The notes beneath the pieces were generated by a model. The model did not search any database and was not told the DNA's origin. It saw only the letters and a list, made by a program, of their open reading frames with translations. A stretch of DNA of 64,000 nucleotides from contig CBDFKK010000007.1 in the NCBI GenBank assembly GCA_965248815.1, positions 186,001-250,000 of the forward strand, in the 5' to 3' direction. Source of the stretch: CBDFKK01 sp965248815 (GTDB lineage: Bacteria > Pseudomonadota > Alphaproteobacteria > SMXP01). Of this stretch, positions 9,728 through 18,139 are shown in pieces (position 1 is the stretch's first letter; each line of letters begins with the position of its first letter). The translations under genes were made by a program, and so were the position numbers.

Positions 9728-11313
9728 CCGCGCGACCGGTCAGAGCGACCTTTCGGCTCGGCACGATCCTCTTGATCGTGAACCTGACTATTCTTGTGCT
9801 TCCCCTAGGTAGCATTCTGTTTTTTCGCATTTACGAAAACGCACTCGTTCAGCAAACCGAATCCGAACTGATTTCCCAAGCCGCGTTCATTTCGCCAATT
9901 TACCAGCGCGAAGTTCAAAATGCGCTTGTGTCAGGCCAAATCTATGGTTTGCCACTAACGCTGCCAGAGCCAGAAAACGATGACGACTACTATCGGCCTA
10001 TTCCTGCAGAGCTCGACCTCTCTCAAGACCAATTGTTGCCGCCGAGACCCGACGGTGTTGTGCCCCAAAGCCCTGCGGATGCTTTGGCGCTTCAAACCGG
10101 AAAGAATCTCTCGACCGTATTGACCGAAGCACAGCGAACCGCCCTGTCGGGCATTCGGATCCTCGACTACAACGGCATAACGGTCGCCGGCGGCAATGAA
10201 ATTGGCCTCTCGTTTGCCCACATTCCGGAAGTCAAAACAGCCCTTGAGGGCGCGAACGCAAGCGTGCTCAGGCAACGCATTTCAGATGAGCCCCGCCCGC
10301 CGATTGCCTCCATTAGCCGCGGCACCGATATTCGCGTCTTCATTGCTGTTCCGATTATTTACGATAGTCACCTTTGGGGTGTCGTCTATTTATCGCGCAC
10401 GCCCCAAAACATATTGAAGCATCTCTATGCCGATCGGGGCAAAGTGGCATTGATCGGATTTTCGCTGCTCGCGGTTACATTACTCCTCGCCTTTTTTACC
10501 TCGCGCACGATTGCAAAGCCGATCAATGAATTGATTGCCAAGACCCAAGCCGCAGCTGAAGGCAACGGTGCGGGCGTGGAACCTTTAGCTTCCCCCGTAA
10601 CCAAAGAAGTCGATCTATTGTCTCAAAGTTTCTCGACCATGGCGCGTTCCTTAAACGAGCGCTCCGACTATATCCGGCAATTTGCAACTCACGTGTCACA
10701 CGAATTCAAGACGCCCCTCACGTCCATTCAAGGGGCTGCCGAACTGTTACTCGACCACGAAGAAATGACGGATGAGGAGAGAAAAAAGTTTCTAACCAAT
10801 ATCATCAATGATTCCGACCGGCTGGAATCTTTGGTTAAGCGGCTTCTTGAATTGGCGCGAGCGGACAATATTGCGCCGTCTGCGGAAGTCAGTCATCTAA
10901 AGAGCGTTTTGGACAGGCTGAGTCGGCGCTACGGACCCCAAGGACTGGCCATCAATGACAAATCCAGCGGCGCTCACGCGCTTATCATTTCACAAGACTG
11001 TCTGGAAGATATTCTATCGAACTTGTTCGACAACTCCTTGCAACATGGAGCAACTGAGGCCAGCGTTTCGGTCACGCCGGGTTACGACCGCTCGACGATC
11101 GTAGTGTCGGACAACGGAAACGGAATTTCCGATGCCAACAAAGAAAAAATCTTTTCACCTTTCTTTACAACGCGAAGGGAGCAAGGCGGAACGGGGTTGG
11201 GACTGGGGATCGTCAAATCTCTGGTCGAAGCACACGACGGCTCAATCGCTCTGAGCCAAAACACAAATGGCGCGGCATTCGCGATCAATCTCCCCGCTGC
11301 GGCCGGGACATAA
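9718..11313 (+). CDS. Sensor histidine kinase (HAMP, HisKA, HATPase)
   Basis: A 531-residue membrane histidine kinase, partner of the OmpR-type regulator just upstream. An N-terminal membrane helix (about 14-38) and a second near 243-262 frame a periplasmic sensor of about 200 residues. Then come a HAMP linker, the dimerisation/phospho-acceptor helix HVSHEFKTPLTSIQGAAELL with His328, and an ATPase domain with N box (NLFDNSLQHG), G1 (VSDNGNGIS) and G2 (GGTGLGLGIVKSLVEAHDG). All catalytic motifs look intact. It probably reports envelope state and controls the exosortase locus; the signal is unknown. Because the regulator is interrupted by TAG, this kinase may have no working output. Confidence 0.9.
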   Translation: MQVTARPVRATFRLGTILLIVNLTILVLPLGSILFFRIYENALVQQTESELISQAAFISPIYQREVQNALVSGQIYGLPLTLPEPENDDDYYRPIPAELDLSQDQLLPPRPDGVVPQSPADALALQTGKNLSTVLTEAQRTALSGIRILDYNGITVAGGNEIGLSFAHIPEVKTALEGANASVLRQRISDEPRPPIASISRGTDIRVFIAVPIIYDSHLWGVVYLSRTPQNILKHLYADRGKVALIGFSLLAVTLLLAFFTSRTIAKPINELIAKTQAAAEGNGAGVEPLASPVTKEVDLLSQSFSTMARSLNERSDYIRQFATHVSHEFKTPLTSIQGAAELLLDHEEMTDEERKKFLTNIINDSDRLESLVKRLLELARADNIAPSAEVSHLKSVLDRLSRRYGPQGLAINDKSSGAHALIISQDCLEDILSNLFDNSLQHGATEASVSVTPGYDRSTIVVSDNGNGISDANKEKIFSPFFTTRREQGGTGLGLGIVKSLVEAHDGSIALSQNTNGAAFAINLPAAAGT

Positions 11314-11328
11314 GAATCCCCACAGCCC

Positions 11329-13152
11329 TCATGCTGCGCGCGAGGCTTTTTTGCGTTCATGCTCTTTGAGCAATTTCTTTCGAATGCGGATTGATTCCGG
11401 CGTGACTTCGATAAGTTCGTCGTCATCAATGAATTCGAGAGCGTATTCCAATGTCAAATCGATCGGCGGTGTCAAAACAATATTTTCATCAGTCCCCATG
11501 GCCCGAATGTTCGTCAGTTGCTTGGCCTTGAGAGGATTGACGACAAGATCGTTATCGCGCGCATGGATGCCGATGACCATGCCCATATAGACCTCTGTAC
11601 CGGCAGTGATGAACATTCGTCCGCGCTCTTGCAAGTTGAACAAAGCGAAGCCGAGGGACTTTCCCGTCGTCATTGAAACCAATACGCCATTGTTGCGTCC
11701 GCCAAGCGCGGCAGCGACGCGCCGGCCGTAATGATCGAAGGCGTGATACATGAGACCGGTGCCCGAGGTCGTGGTCAAAAACTCCGAGCGAAAGCCGATG
11801 AGCCCGCGGCTCGGAATGATGTAGTCGAGCCGCATGCGGCCCTGACCATCGGACACCATGTCGCGTAAATCGCCGCGCCGCTCGCCAAGTTTTTCCATGA
11901 CGGCGCCCTGATGGTCATCTTCGACATCGACGGTCAGCACTTCCCACGGCTCACAATCTTGGCCATCGATGTTTTTGAGAATGACTTCGGGACGAGAGAT
12001 CGCAAGTTCATAGCCTTCCCGGCGCATGGTCTCAATCAAGACGGACAGATGAAGTTCGCCCCGGCCGGACACGCGGAACTTGTCCGGATCTTCCGTCGGC
12101 TCGACACGCAGCGCCACATTGTGCAGAAGCTCTTGATCGAGGCGATCGCGCAAATTACGGCTGGTGACATATTTGCCTTCACGGCCGGCGAAGGGCGAAT
12201 CGTTGACTTGAAACGTCATGGTGATGGTCGGTTCGTCGACGACAAGCGGCGGTAAGGCCTCGATCGAGTCCGGATCGCACAGCGTGTCTGAGATGTGCAA
12301 GCCGTCGATGCCCGTAAACGCAATGATCTGTCCAGCTTCGGTCTCCTGCTGCTCAATCTTTTCGAGCCCATGAAAACCCAAGATTTGAAGCAGACGGCCC
12401 GATCGCGTCGCCCCATTGCGATCGACAACGGCAACATTGCTATTGCGTTTGGCGCGGCCGCGCTGGACCCGGCCAATCCCGATGACGCCGACATAGCTCG
12501 AATAATCGAGCGCGCTCACCTGAAGCTGAAACGGCCCGTCTAAATCGACATCTGGCGCGGGAACGTGTGAGACAATCGTCTCAAAGAGTGCCGTCATGTC
12601 TTGGCGCGACTCGTCCAAGTTCAAACTCGCCCAACCCTCAGTCGCCGACGCATAGACAACTGGAAAATCCAATTGCTCATCACTCGCGCTCAGCTTATCG
12701 AACAATTCGAATGTTTGGTCCACAACCCAGTCAGGCCGCGCGGCTTGCCGGTCCACTTTGTTGACGACAACGATGGGACACAATCCCCGGGCGAGCGCCT
12801 TACTGGTCACAAAGCGGGTTTGAGGCATCGGTCCTTCCACCGCATCGACCAGCAGCAACACTGAATCGACCATCGACAGCACACGCTCGACTTCGCCGCC
12901 GAAGTCGGCGTGGCCCGGCGTGTCCACAATATTGATGCGCCAGTCGTTCCAGTTGATCGACGTATTCTTGGACAGGATTGTGATGCCGCGTTCGCGCTCT
13001 AAGTCGTTTGAATCCATGACACGTTCTTGCGTGTCGCCGAACGCTTTTAAAGTTCCGGACTGACGCAGAAGCTGGTCGACCAAGGTCGTCTTGCCATGAT
13101 CAACATGGGCGATGATCGCGATGTTACGCAGTCCGCTGATCATATCGGGCAT
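11329..13152 (-). CDS. typA: Translational GTPase TypA/BipA
   Basis: A 607-residue ribosome-binding GTPase of the EF-G/LepA superfamily, involved in ribosome assembly and in stress and low-temperature growth. The P loop AHVDHGKTT, switch region RERGITI, DTPGHADFGGE and NKVDR are all present, followed by domain II, two alpha/beta domains and the TypA-specific C-terminal domain (SRGLIGFRSEFLTTTSGTG). The length is normal for the family. It converges on the kinase gene, 15 bp from its stop. Codon and base use look like a core chromosomal gene, and it marks the intact flank of the accessory region to its right. Confidence 0.97.
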   Translation of the reverse strand: MPDMISGLRNIAIIAHVDHGKTTLVDQLLRQSGTLKAFGDTQERVMDSNDLERERGITILSKNTSINWNDWRINIVDTPGHADFGGEVERVLSMVDSVLLLVDAVEGPMPQTRFVTSKALARGLCPIVVVNKVDRQAARPDWVVDQTFELFDKLSASDEQLDFPVVYASATEGWASLNLDESRQDMTALFETIVSHVPAPDVDLDGPFQLQVSALDYSSYVGVIGIGRVQRGRAKRNSNVAVVDRNGATRSGRLLQILGFHGLEKIEQQETEAGQIIAFTGIDGLHISDTLCDPDSIEALPPLVVDEPTITMTFQVNDSPFAGREGKYVTSRNLRDRLDQELLHNVALRVEPTEDPDKFRVSGRGELHLSVLIETMRREGYELAISRPEVILKNIDGQDCEPWEVLTVDVEDDHQGAVMEKLGERRGDLRDMVSDGQGRMRLDYIIPSRGLIGFRSEFLTTTSGTGLMYHAFDHYGRRVAAALGGRNNGVLVSMTTGKSLGFALFNLQERGRMFITAGTEVYMGMVIGIHARDNDLVVNPLKAKQLTNIRAMGTDENIVLTPPIDLTLEYALEFIDDDELIEVTPESIRIRKKLLKEHERKKASRAA

Positions 13153-13217
13153 ACTGTGCTCTATCCGGCGCTTGAGAAGCAGAGGCTATATCAGCGCGAC
13201 CATGCCCATGGCCACCT

Positions 13218-14237
13218 TTATTTTTCCCTAAAGGCCGGGACCACCCGCTCCCCCAAGAGTTTGATGGATTCGTCCGGCTCCCCATGAAGCTTCAGAGCAA
13301 TCTCATCGAGCCCCGCCGCCTCAAAGGCTTTTAACTCGTCGATCACACGGTCCACATCGTCAAAATCCCCAGTGAATGTGAGATTGTCAACCAAGGCATC
13401 GACAATAGCGTCCGGCACGCCCTCGATGACGTCGGTCTTGTTGAGAAACGCATGGAGAAATGCACCCCACTTGGATTCGACAAATTCACTTTCTTCTGTC
13501 GTCAAGAAAGAAGACGTATAGCGCTGTTGAAGCAGCCCGCGCCAAACCAATTCTTGCTTGGCTTCCCGCCGCGCCTCGTCTTTGTTCCTTCGAACGTGCC
13601 ACGCCATGAAATTGTTGATGTAAATATCTTCACGTGGTTTTGACACGGACGTCATGCCATCCCAAATAGGTTCCAATTGCTGGTCCATACGCTCGACCGT
13701 GACATCGGACCACATGATGCCGTCGGCAACGCGGCCTGCCATTTTCAGCATCTGCGGTTCGCTCGCGGCCACATAAATAAGCGGCGGGCGAGCCTTGGCC
13801 CAATTGGGATGATAGTTGCCCGTACGATACATCTCGCCGTCATAGTTGAGAGGTGCTCCGGACGATGCACTCTTTAAAATTTCGACGCATTCGCGGACCG
13901 CTCTCACTCGCCTATGAGGTTTGATCCCCATCGCACGCGCGCCGGATTGCCCAAGCCCGCCAATCAGGATCGCCGCGCGGCCGTTGCACAGTTCATTCAA
14001 TGTAAGTAAGGCGTCAGAAATTTTGAGCGGCTGCATCTCGTATGGACTAAGCGGCATCAGGCCGATGCCGATTGACTTGGACTCCCGTGCGAGCCCCGCA
14101 AGGGTGATGAACGGATCGCGAGCGCCCGCAAAGCTCGATCCCCACAATCGGTGAAGTCCGTTTCGCTCCGCGAGCAAGCCCAATTCCGCAACTTCATCAA
14201 AGGTCGCGCCGGCATTTAAAATGATATCGATCTTCAC
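13218..14237 (-). CDS. LLM class flavin-dependent oxidoreductase
   Basis: A 339-residue protein with the luciferase-like monooxygenase TIM-barrel fold, using FMN or F420. Family features are the N-terminal barrel strand (MKIDIILNAG), LARESKSIGIGLMPLSPYEM, and the central GAPLNYDGEMYRTGNYHPNW followed by PPLIYVAASEPQMLKMAGRVADG. It ends 65 bp downstream of the typA start and is read in the same direction. The left end of an insertion sequence lies only 40 bp upstream of its ATG, so its native promoter has probably been displaced or replaced. The substrate is unknown; F420 use is possible but cannot be read from the sequence. Confidence 0.85.
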   Translation of the reverse strand: MKIDIILNAGATFDEVAELGLLAERNGLHRLWGSSFAGARDPFITLAGLARESKSIGIGLMPLSPYEMQPLKISDALLTLNELCNGRAAILIGGLGQSGARAMGIKPHRRVRAVRECVEILKSASSGAPLNYDGEMYRTGNYHPNWAKARPPLIYVAASEPQMLKMAGRVADGIMWSDVTVERMDQQLEPIWDGMTSVSKPREDIYINNFMAWHVRRNKDEARREAKQELVWRGLLQQRYTSSFLTTEESEFVESKWGAFLHAFLNKTDVIEGVPDAIVDALVDNLTFTGDFDDVDRVIDELKAFEAAGLDEIALKLHGEPDESIKLLGERVVPAFREK

Positions 14238-14338
14238 AAGTCAGCTCCGTTCCGCAAAGTGACTTCTACTGAACTTTAGAGGTGGTTCGGTTTGTTTGAA
14301 CAACTTTCGGACTGCGGATAAGTGGATTTCAGCCCCTG

Positions 14339-15169
14339 TTATGCCGCGACCGGGATTGGTTGCAGCACGTTGAAGTAAGCCTGATCGGGTGTCTGGCGGT
14401 CAAGCGATGAATGCGGTCTCTTGGTGTTGTAAAAGACCAAATATTTGCCGAGGGCGGCTCGGGCTTGTGGAACATTGCCATAGGCATGCAGATAGACCTC
14501 CTCGTATTTGACCGTGCGCCACAGCCGTTCAACAAAGACATTGTCCCGCCACGCTCCCTTGCCATCCATGCTGATGGCGATTTCAGCATCCTTCAGGATT
14601 TGTGTGAAAGCGATGGAGGTAAACTGCGAGCCCTGATCGGTGTTGAAGATGTCCGGCTTACCGTAACGGGCCAGTGCTTCTTCAACGGCTTCAATGCAAA
14701 AGTCTGCTTCCAGTGTGATAGAGAGCCGCCAGGACAGGACACGCCGGCTGAACCAGTCAACCACTGCGGCCAGATAAACAAAGCCCCGTGCCATTGGAAT
14801 GTAGGTGATATCCATCGCCCAGACCTGATTGGGTTGGGTGACCGGCAGCTTACGCAACAGATAGGGATAGATTTTGTGGCCCGGTGCAGGCTTGGACGTG
14901 TTCGGGCGGCGATAAATAGCCTCAAGCCCCATACGCTTCATCAGTGTTGTGACGTGCAGGCGGCCAACCTTGTATCCTTCACCAAGCAATAGTCCCTGCA
15001 GCATCCTGCTGCCTGCAAAGGGATAGTCGAGATGCAATTCATCAATCCGGCGCATCAGTGCCAGATCACCGACCGATACGGGACGGGGCTGATAATAGAC
15101 GCTGCCCCGGCTGATCTTGAGCGCCTTGGCCTGACGGCTGAGCGAGAGTTTATGTTTGCGGTCGATCAT
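14339..15169 (-). CDS. IS3 family transposase OrfB (IS-A copy 1)
   Basis: A 276-residue DDE integrase-fold transposase. It has an HTH_21-type helical start, then the rve catalytic core with Asp in WAMDITYIPM, Asp in FNTDQGSQFTS and Glu in DNVFVERLWRTVKYEE. Its ATG overlaps the orfA stop by 4 bp (ATGA), as is common in these elements, where OrfAB fusion can also arise by frameshift. It looks complete and is identical in protein sequence to the second copy, so it may still be active. Confidence 0.95.
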   Translation of the reverse strand: MIDRKHKLSLSRQAKALKISRGSVYYQPRPVSVGDLALMRRIDELHLDYPFAGSRMLQGLLLGEGYKVGRLHVTTLMKRMGLEAIYRRPNTSKPAPGHKIYPYLLRKLPVTQPNQVWAMDITYIPMARGFVYLAAVVDWFSRRVLSWRLSITLEADFCIEAVEEALARYGKPDIFNTDQGSQFTSIAFTQILKDAEIAISMDGKGAWRDNVFVERLWRTVKYEEVYLHAYGNVPQARAALGKYLVFYNTKRPHSSLDRQTPDQAYFNVLQPIPVAA

Positions 15170-15477
15170 TTTCTTGCGCTCGGCAATCCCGCCTTGGTGA
15201 GCGCATCGCCTAAAAAATCATTCTCAAGCGTCAGCTCCCCAATCTTGGCATGGAGCCTCTTCACATCAACACGGGGTGCAGGCAGCGGTGATTTACCCTC
15301 CCGCCCAAAAACACCCGCTGCACCCTCAAGGAGCTGATCTTTCCATTGCTTGATCTGGTTAGGATGAACATCAAACTGCTGAGCGAGTTCTCCCAATGTC
15401 TGCTCACCGCGAACGGCCGCAAGGGCCACCTTCGACTTGAACGCAGGTGTATGATTGCGACGTGGTCGTCTTGCCAT
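15166..15477 (-). CDS. IS3 family transposase OrfA (IS-A copy 1)
   Basis: A 103-residue helix-turn-helix protein that recognises the element ends. It starts at MARRPRRNHTPAFKSKVALA, followed by the HTH GEQTLGELAQQFDVHPNQIK and a leucine-rich dimerisation helix (VKRLHAKIGELTLENDFLGD). A longer frame up to 15528 exists but enters the terminal repeat. ATG 15477 has GGAGATCC-like spacing upstream and the usual family N-terminus. It is translationally coupled to OrfB. Confidence 0.93.
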   Translation of the reverse strand: MARRPRRNHTPAFKSKVALAAVRGEQTLGELAQQFDVHPNQIKQWKDQLLEGAAGVFGREGKSPLPAPRVDVKRLHAKIGELTLENDFLGDALTKAGLPSARK

Positions 15478-15563
15478 AGTGGATCTCCTGTTGCCGGCGA
15501 TCATGCCGCCTACAGGCCAAAATTCCACTTATCTCAACTGTGCAGATTTCCCGAGCCACCTCT

Positions 15564-16346
15564 TATGTAAGCAATAGCAAATCAAAAATTGAATCTTTTG
15601 ACTGGGAGACGGCCAAGGCAAGTGAGACGGTTCGAGAATATCTTTGGTTCAAAGAACAGTACCCAGGGTCGGAGAGAATTATAGAGGCCGACCGGAACAT
15701 CGCAGAACTTCGCCGCAATGAAAGTTTCTGGTTATCTGCCCGAAATGAGGCATCAATAGAGCGCATTGATCAGTTCTTGGCGGATTTTCCTGGCCACAAA
15801 AACGAAAAGGAAGCGATCAAGTTTAAGACAGGGCAAGATTTTCGTGTTTTGAGTGCAAACGGCCAAATTGAATCCACGTTTGGTGGATGCGGTATTAAGG
15901 CTGTTTGTGGCCAATTCAAGAATCTAACCGATGCGCCAATTCGCATCTTGTTTCCCGCGGGCACAATATTCTGGCCTGATGATCCCGATGCGCAACAGAT
16001 GAGCCTTGTATCATCTCAAACGGTCATTATTAAGCCTGGTGCGACGAAATCTCATTCACTGGCGGCAGCATGCGCAAACATAAACAAGGACATCCCAATA
16101 TACAGCATTAATTTTACACCTGCGGCACCATCCCAAGACGAGAGGGTCATTCGATTTAGCCAATTACTTAACAACAGTGGTGCCAGCTGGAACGTTCGCC
16201 AAGCCCTATCATGGATCTTCTATAACGGAGCCAGTGACTATGCCATTCAAGATACGCTGCGTGACGGTTTGACGGGAGGAAGTATTATTTCCAAAGAAGA
16301 AATTGCGAAGGCGACGGAACTGCTTCGCGAAGCGGGTCTCATTTAG
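15564..16346 (+). pseudogene. C-terminal fragment of an unknown protein, cut by IS-A1
   Basis: The frame continues leftwards into the insertion sequence, where only an IS-derived GTG could start it, so the N-terminus has been lost to the IS. About 260 residues remain. The first 110 are helical and repeat-like (FKEQYPGSERIIEADRNIAE, then ERIDQFLADFPGHKNEKEAI), similar in feel to TPR or tol-pal-type helical repeats. The remainder is a beta-rich domain with two Cys (GGCGIKAVCG) and a proline-rich middle. It ends at TAG 16346, 4 bp before a small downstream gene. I do not recognise the family; the missing half was not found in this window. Confidence 0.6.
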
Positions 16347-16350
16347 TTTA

Positions 16351-16566
16351 ATGCTTAGACGGGGCAATGTTTTGGACGAGGAAAGACTTCAGGCCGCAGT
16401 CCAAGTCTTAATCGACCGTCATGGCAGCGATGCCCATTTGTATGTGGCGCAGTTGGCAGATGAGTGTCTCGAAAACGGCGATATGACAGAACATGTCATG
16501 TGGACGTTGATCGCAAAAGCGCTTGCGGAAATTGAGTCTGAACTTATTGACGCCACTGTTCATTAG
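16351..16566 (+). CDS. Small hypothetical protein
   Basis: A 71-residue acidic, alpha-helical protein starting at ATG 16351, four bases after the stop of the truncated gene upstream, so the two formed an operon. It has the shape of small alphaproteobacterial proteins of unknown function (DEERLQAAVQVLIDRHG, HLYVAQLADECLENGD). No signal or membrane segment. A clear terminator follows at 16625-16648. Whether it is still expressed after loss of the upstream promoter to the IS is unknown. Confidence 0.55.
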   Translation: MLRRGNVLDEERLQAAVQVLIDRHGSDAHLYVAQLADECLENGDMTEHVMWTLIAKALAEIESELIDATVH

Positions 16567-16624
16567 TTGCGATTACAGTCATCCCGGCCCGTGGGAAAGC
16601 TGACTAGTTCAGTTGGCTGCCCGT

Positions 16625-16648
16625 TGGTACGCCAACGTACCAGTTTTT
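16625..16648 (+). terminator. Rho-independent terminator
   Basis: Perfect 7-bp stem TGGTACG / CGTACCA around the loop CCAA, followed by GTTTTT. It lies 59 bp after the small gene and ends the plus-strand pair at 15.6-16.6 kb. Apart from this hairpin and a short GC-rich palindrome-like stretch near 16580 (tcatcccggcccgtggga), the 316-bp gap before the Rieske gene holds nothing I can recognise. Confidence 0.75.
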
Positions 16649-16882
16649 GCTTCGATCCCAATTCACAGCATTCGCTATGCACCTTTGATCCGATCATTCT
16701 CAATTGAAGAGAACTTGGCCTTCGCTACGCGCAAATACGTGTTGAGCCCGGCTGTCATCCGGAGATTTGGGAAGATGTACGGATCAGACTGTCAATTCTC
16801 AAGGGTCAAGACAGCTCACAAAGGGTCCGGGGAGGGTAGTCGGAGACTGGAACAATGCTGGGTGCAGTATAGAGCGCTTCGC

Positions 16883-17980
16883 TCACTCAGCTGCAGCCGA
16901 AGACACAATCGCGTCTTCGAAATCGATCATTGGTACGGTGTCATGGACCCAGTTGCCGGAGTCTTGCCCACGTCCGGGAGATGGTATGACAAAAACCTTA
17001 TACTTGCGTTCTGCTTCAAGCGTGCGGCTATCAATAGCGCCCAGTTTAATTCTGAGTTCTTGAGTTTTGCGCCGAAACAGCGTTTCCATGCCGTCGGTTT
17101 CGAGGACGAGTTCGTTGGCGTTAGTGCGAGGTGTGACCACAGGAGACAGGTAAGTTACCGTATCGAAATCTTCCTGAGCGACATGGTCGCTCGAGACATA
17201 TCTTTCTTCATCATATTTGGGATCTTTGTCGACATTGCGTAGGCGCAAACCGAACAGCCGAGTGTGATCTTCATCGATGGGAGTCCAAGCATGCCAGGCA
17301 AGGCTTGTCACCCCGGGCGCCACGTCCATGCGATTCTTCTGCATCATGCCAATTAGGGAAAATTCGAGTGTCACCAATGTAGCGTCCGGGTCATCGCTTG
17401 CTATCTGAATGCTCTCTGCCCCCCATTCTCTTTCCTCAATAGGATAGATTTTCATTTTGCGAGGGAGATATTTTCCAAAATCATGCACGTAGGGCAAGTG
17501 AGACGAATCGACCAAGTTCTCACCCAATCGCATCCAGTTGACATCCCAATCATTCTGCACACGCAAAATGCGCCAGGTTTCAGTGTCTTCGTATTCAGGA
17601 AGAATATGCGGGACATCCAAACGTTCCGCTTCGGATTTATCGCCCAGAAAAACCCAGATATAGCCGTATCTTTCCTGAACGGGGTATGAATCAACGCGGG
17701 CTCGCTTTGGAATCTTACTATCGTCACCAAGCGCCGGAATTTTGGTTACGCAGCCAGACTTGTCGTACTGCCAGCCGTGGTAAGGGCAGCTCAAACATCC
17801 ATCGCTTAGAACACCGCGTGATAAAGATCCGCCGCGATGACAACACGTATTACTTAAACATGCGATGTTATCGTCCTCATCGCGGAATAAGACCAGATCG
17901 ACGCCTAGCATCCTCACCTTCATCGGCTCGTCTTTAAGATTGTCCGCATCTGCGGCGACATACCAATTATTGATGATCAT
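16883..17980 (-). CDS. Rieske [2Fe-2S] aromatic-ring hydroxylating oxygenase, large subunit type
   Basis: A 365-residue non-heme iron oxygenase. The Rieske cluster ligands are Cys-x-His in NTCCHRGGSL and Cys-x2-His in SCPYHGWQYD. The catalytic mononuclear iron site is seen in ENLVDSSHLPYVHDFG (Asp, then two His four apart), with a later Asp in AQEDFDTVTY. The start ATG 17980 gives the family-typical beginning MIINNWYVAADADNL; the frame upstream adds an unlikely basic tail. No ferredoxin or reductase partner is adjacent. IS-B1 begins only 85 bp upstream, so the promoter may have been altered. Related in type, but not closely, to the second Rieske protein at 57.3-58.4 kb. Confidence 0.9.
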   Translation of the reverse strand: MIINNWYVAADADNLKDEPMKVRMLGVDLVLFRDEDDNIACLSNTCCHRGGSLSRGVLSDGCLSCPYHGWQYDKSGCVTKIPALGDDSKIPKRARVDSYPVQERYGYIWVFLGDKSEAERLDVPHILPEYEDTETWRILRVQNDWDVNWMRLGENLVDSSHLPYVHDFGKYLPRKMKIYPIEEREWGAESIQIASDDPDATLVTLEFSLIGMMQKNRMDVAPGVTSLAWHAWTPIDEDHTRLFGLRLRNVDKDPKYDEERYVSSDHVAQEDFDTVTYLSPVVTPRTNANELVLETDGMETLFRRKTQELRIKLGAIDSRTLEAERKYKVFVIPSPGRGQDSGNWVHDTVPMIDFEDAIVSSAAAE

Positions 17981-18139
17981 GGTTCGACCTTTCCGACGTA
18001 CTTGATGGGATTTGTCCTTACTGCTCCGCAAAAATATGTACGCAATCTGTCGCTACATAATCTGCTGTCCGTCATCAGATAAATTGGAACAGATTTTGAT
18101 TTGAGCTAGCGGAGTATATGGCTCATCTGTTGTATCAGT

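Larger units (their letters stand above)
14278..15563 (-). mobile_element. Insertion sequence IS-A copy 1 (IS3 family), 1286 bp
   Basis: Element ends were set by comparing this copy with the second one at 42142-43427 (opposite orientation): the two share 1286 bp and their flanks then differ. The terminal inverted repeats are AGAGGTGGTTCGG at the left and AGAGGTGGCTCGG (read inward) at the right. It carries the orfA/orfB pair of the IS3 family. Between the copies I found only one substitution, C versus T in orfB, which is synonymous. No short target duplication is visible (ttt left, tat right), which suggests rearrangement after insertion. Confidence 0.93.

Noticed and set aside
14411..14992. 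Open frames antisense to the IS-A orfB, present in both copies
   Set aside because: They are shadows of the transposase gene; conservation between copies only reflects the identity of the IS.
15540..15563. GTG 15540 as true start of the 15.6-kb gene
   Set aside because: The codons from 15540 to 15563 belong to the terminal repeat of IS-A1, so the start is an accident of insertion.
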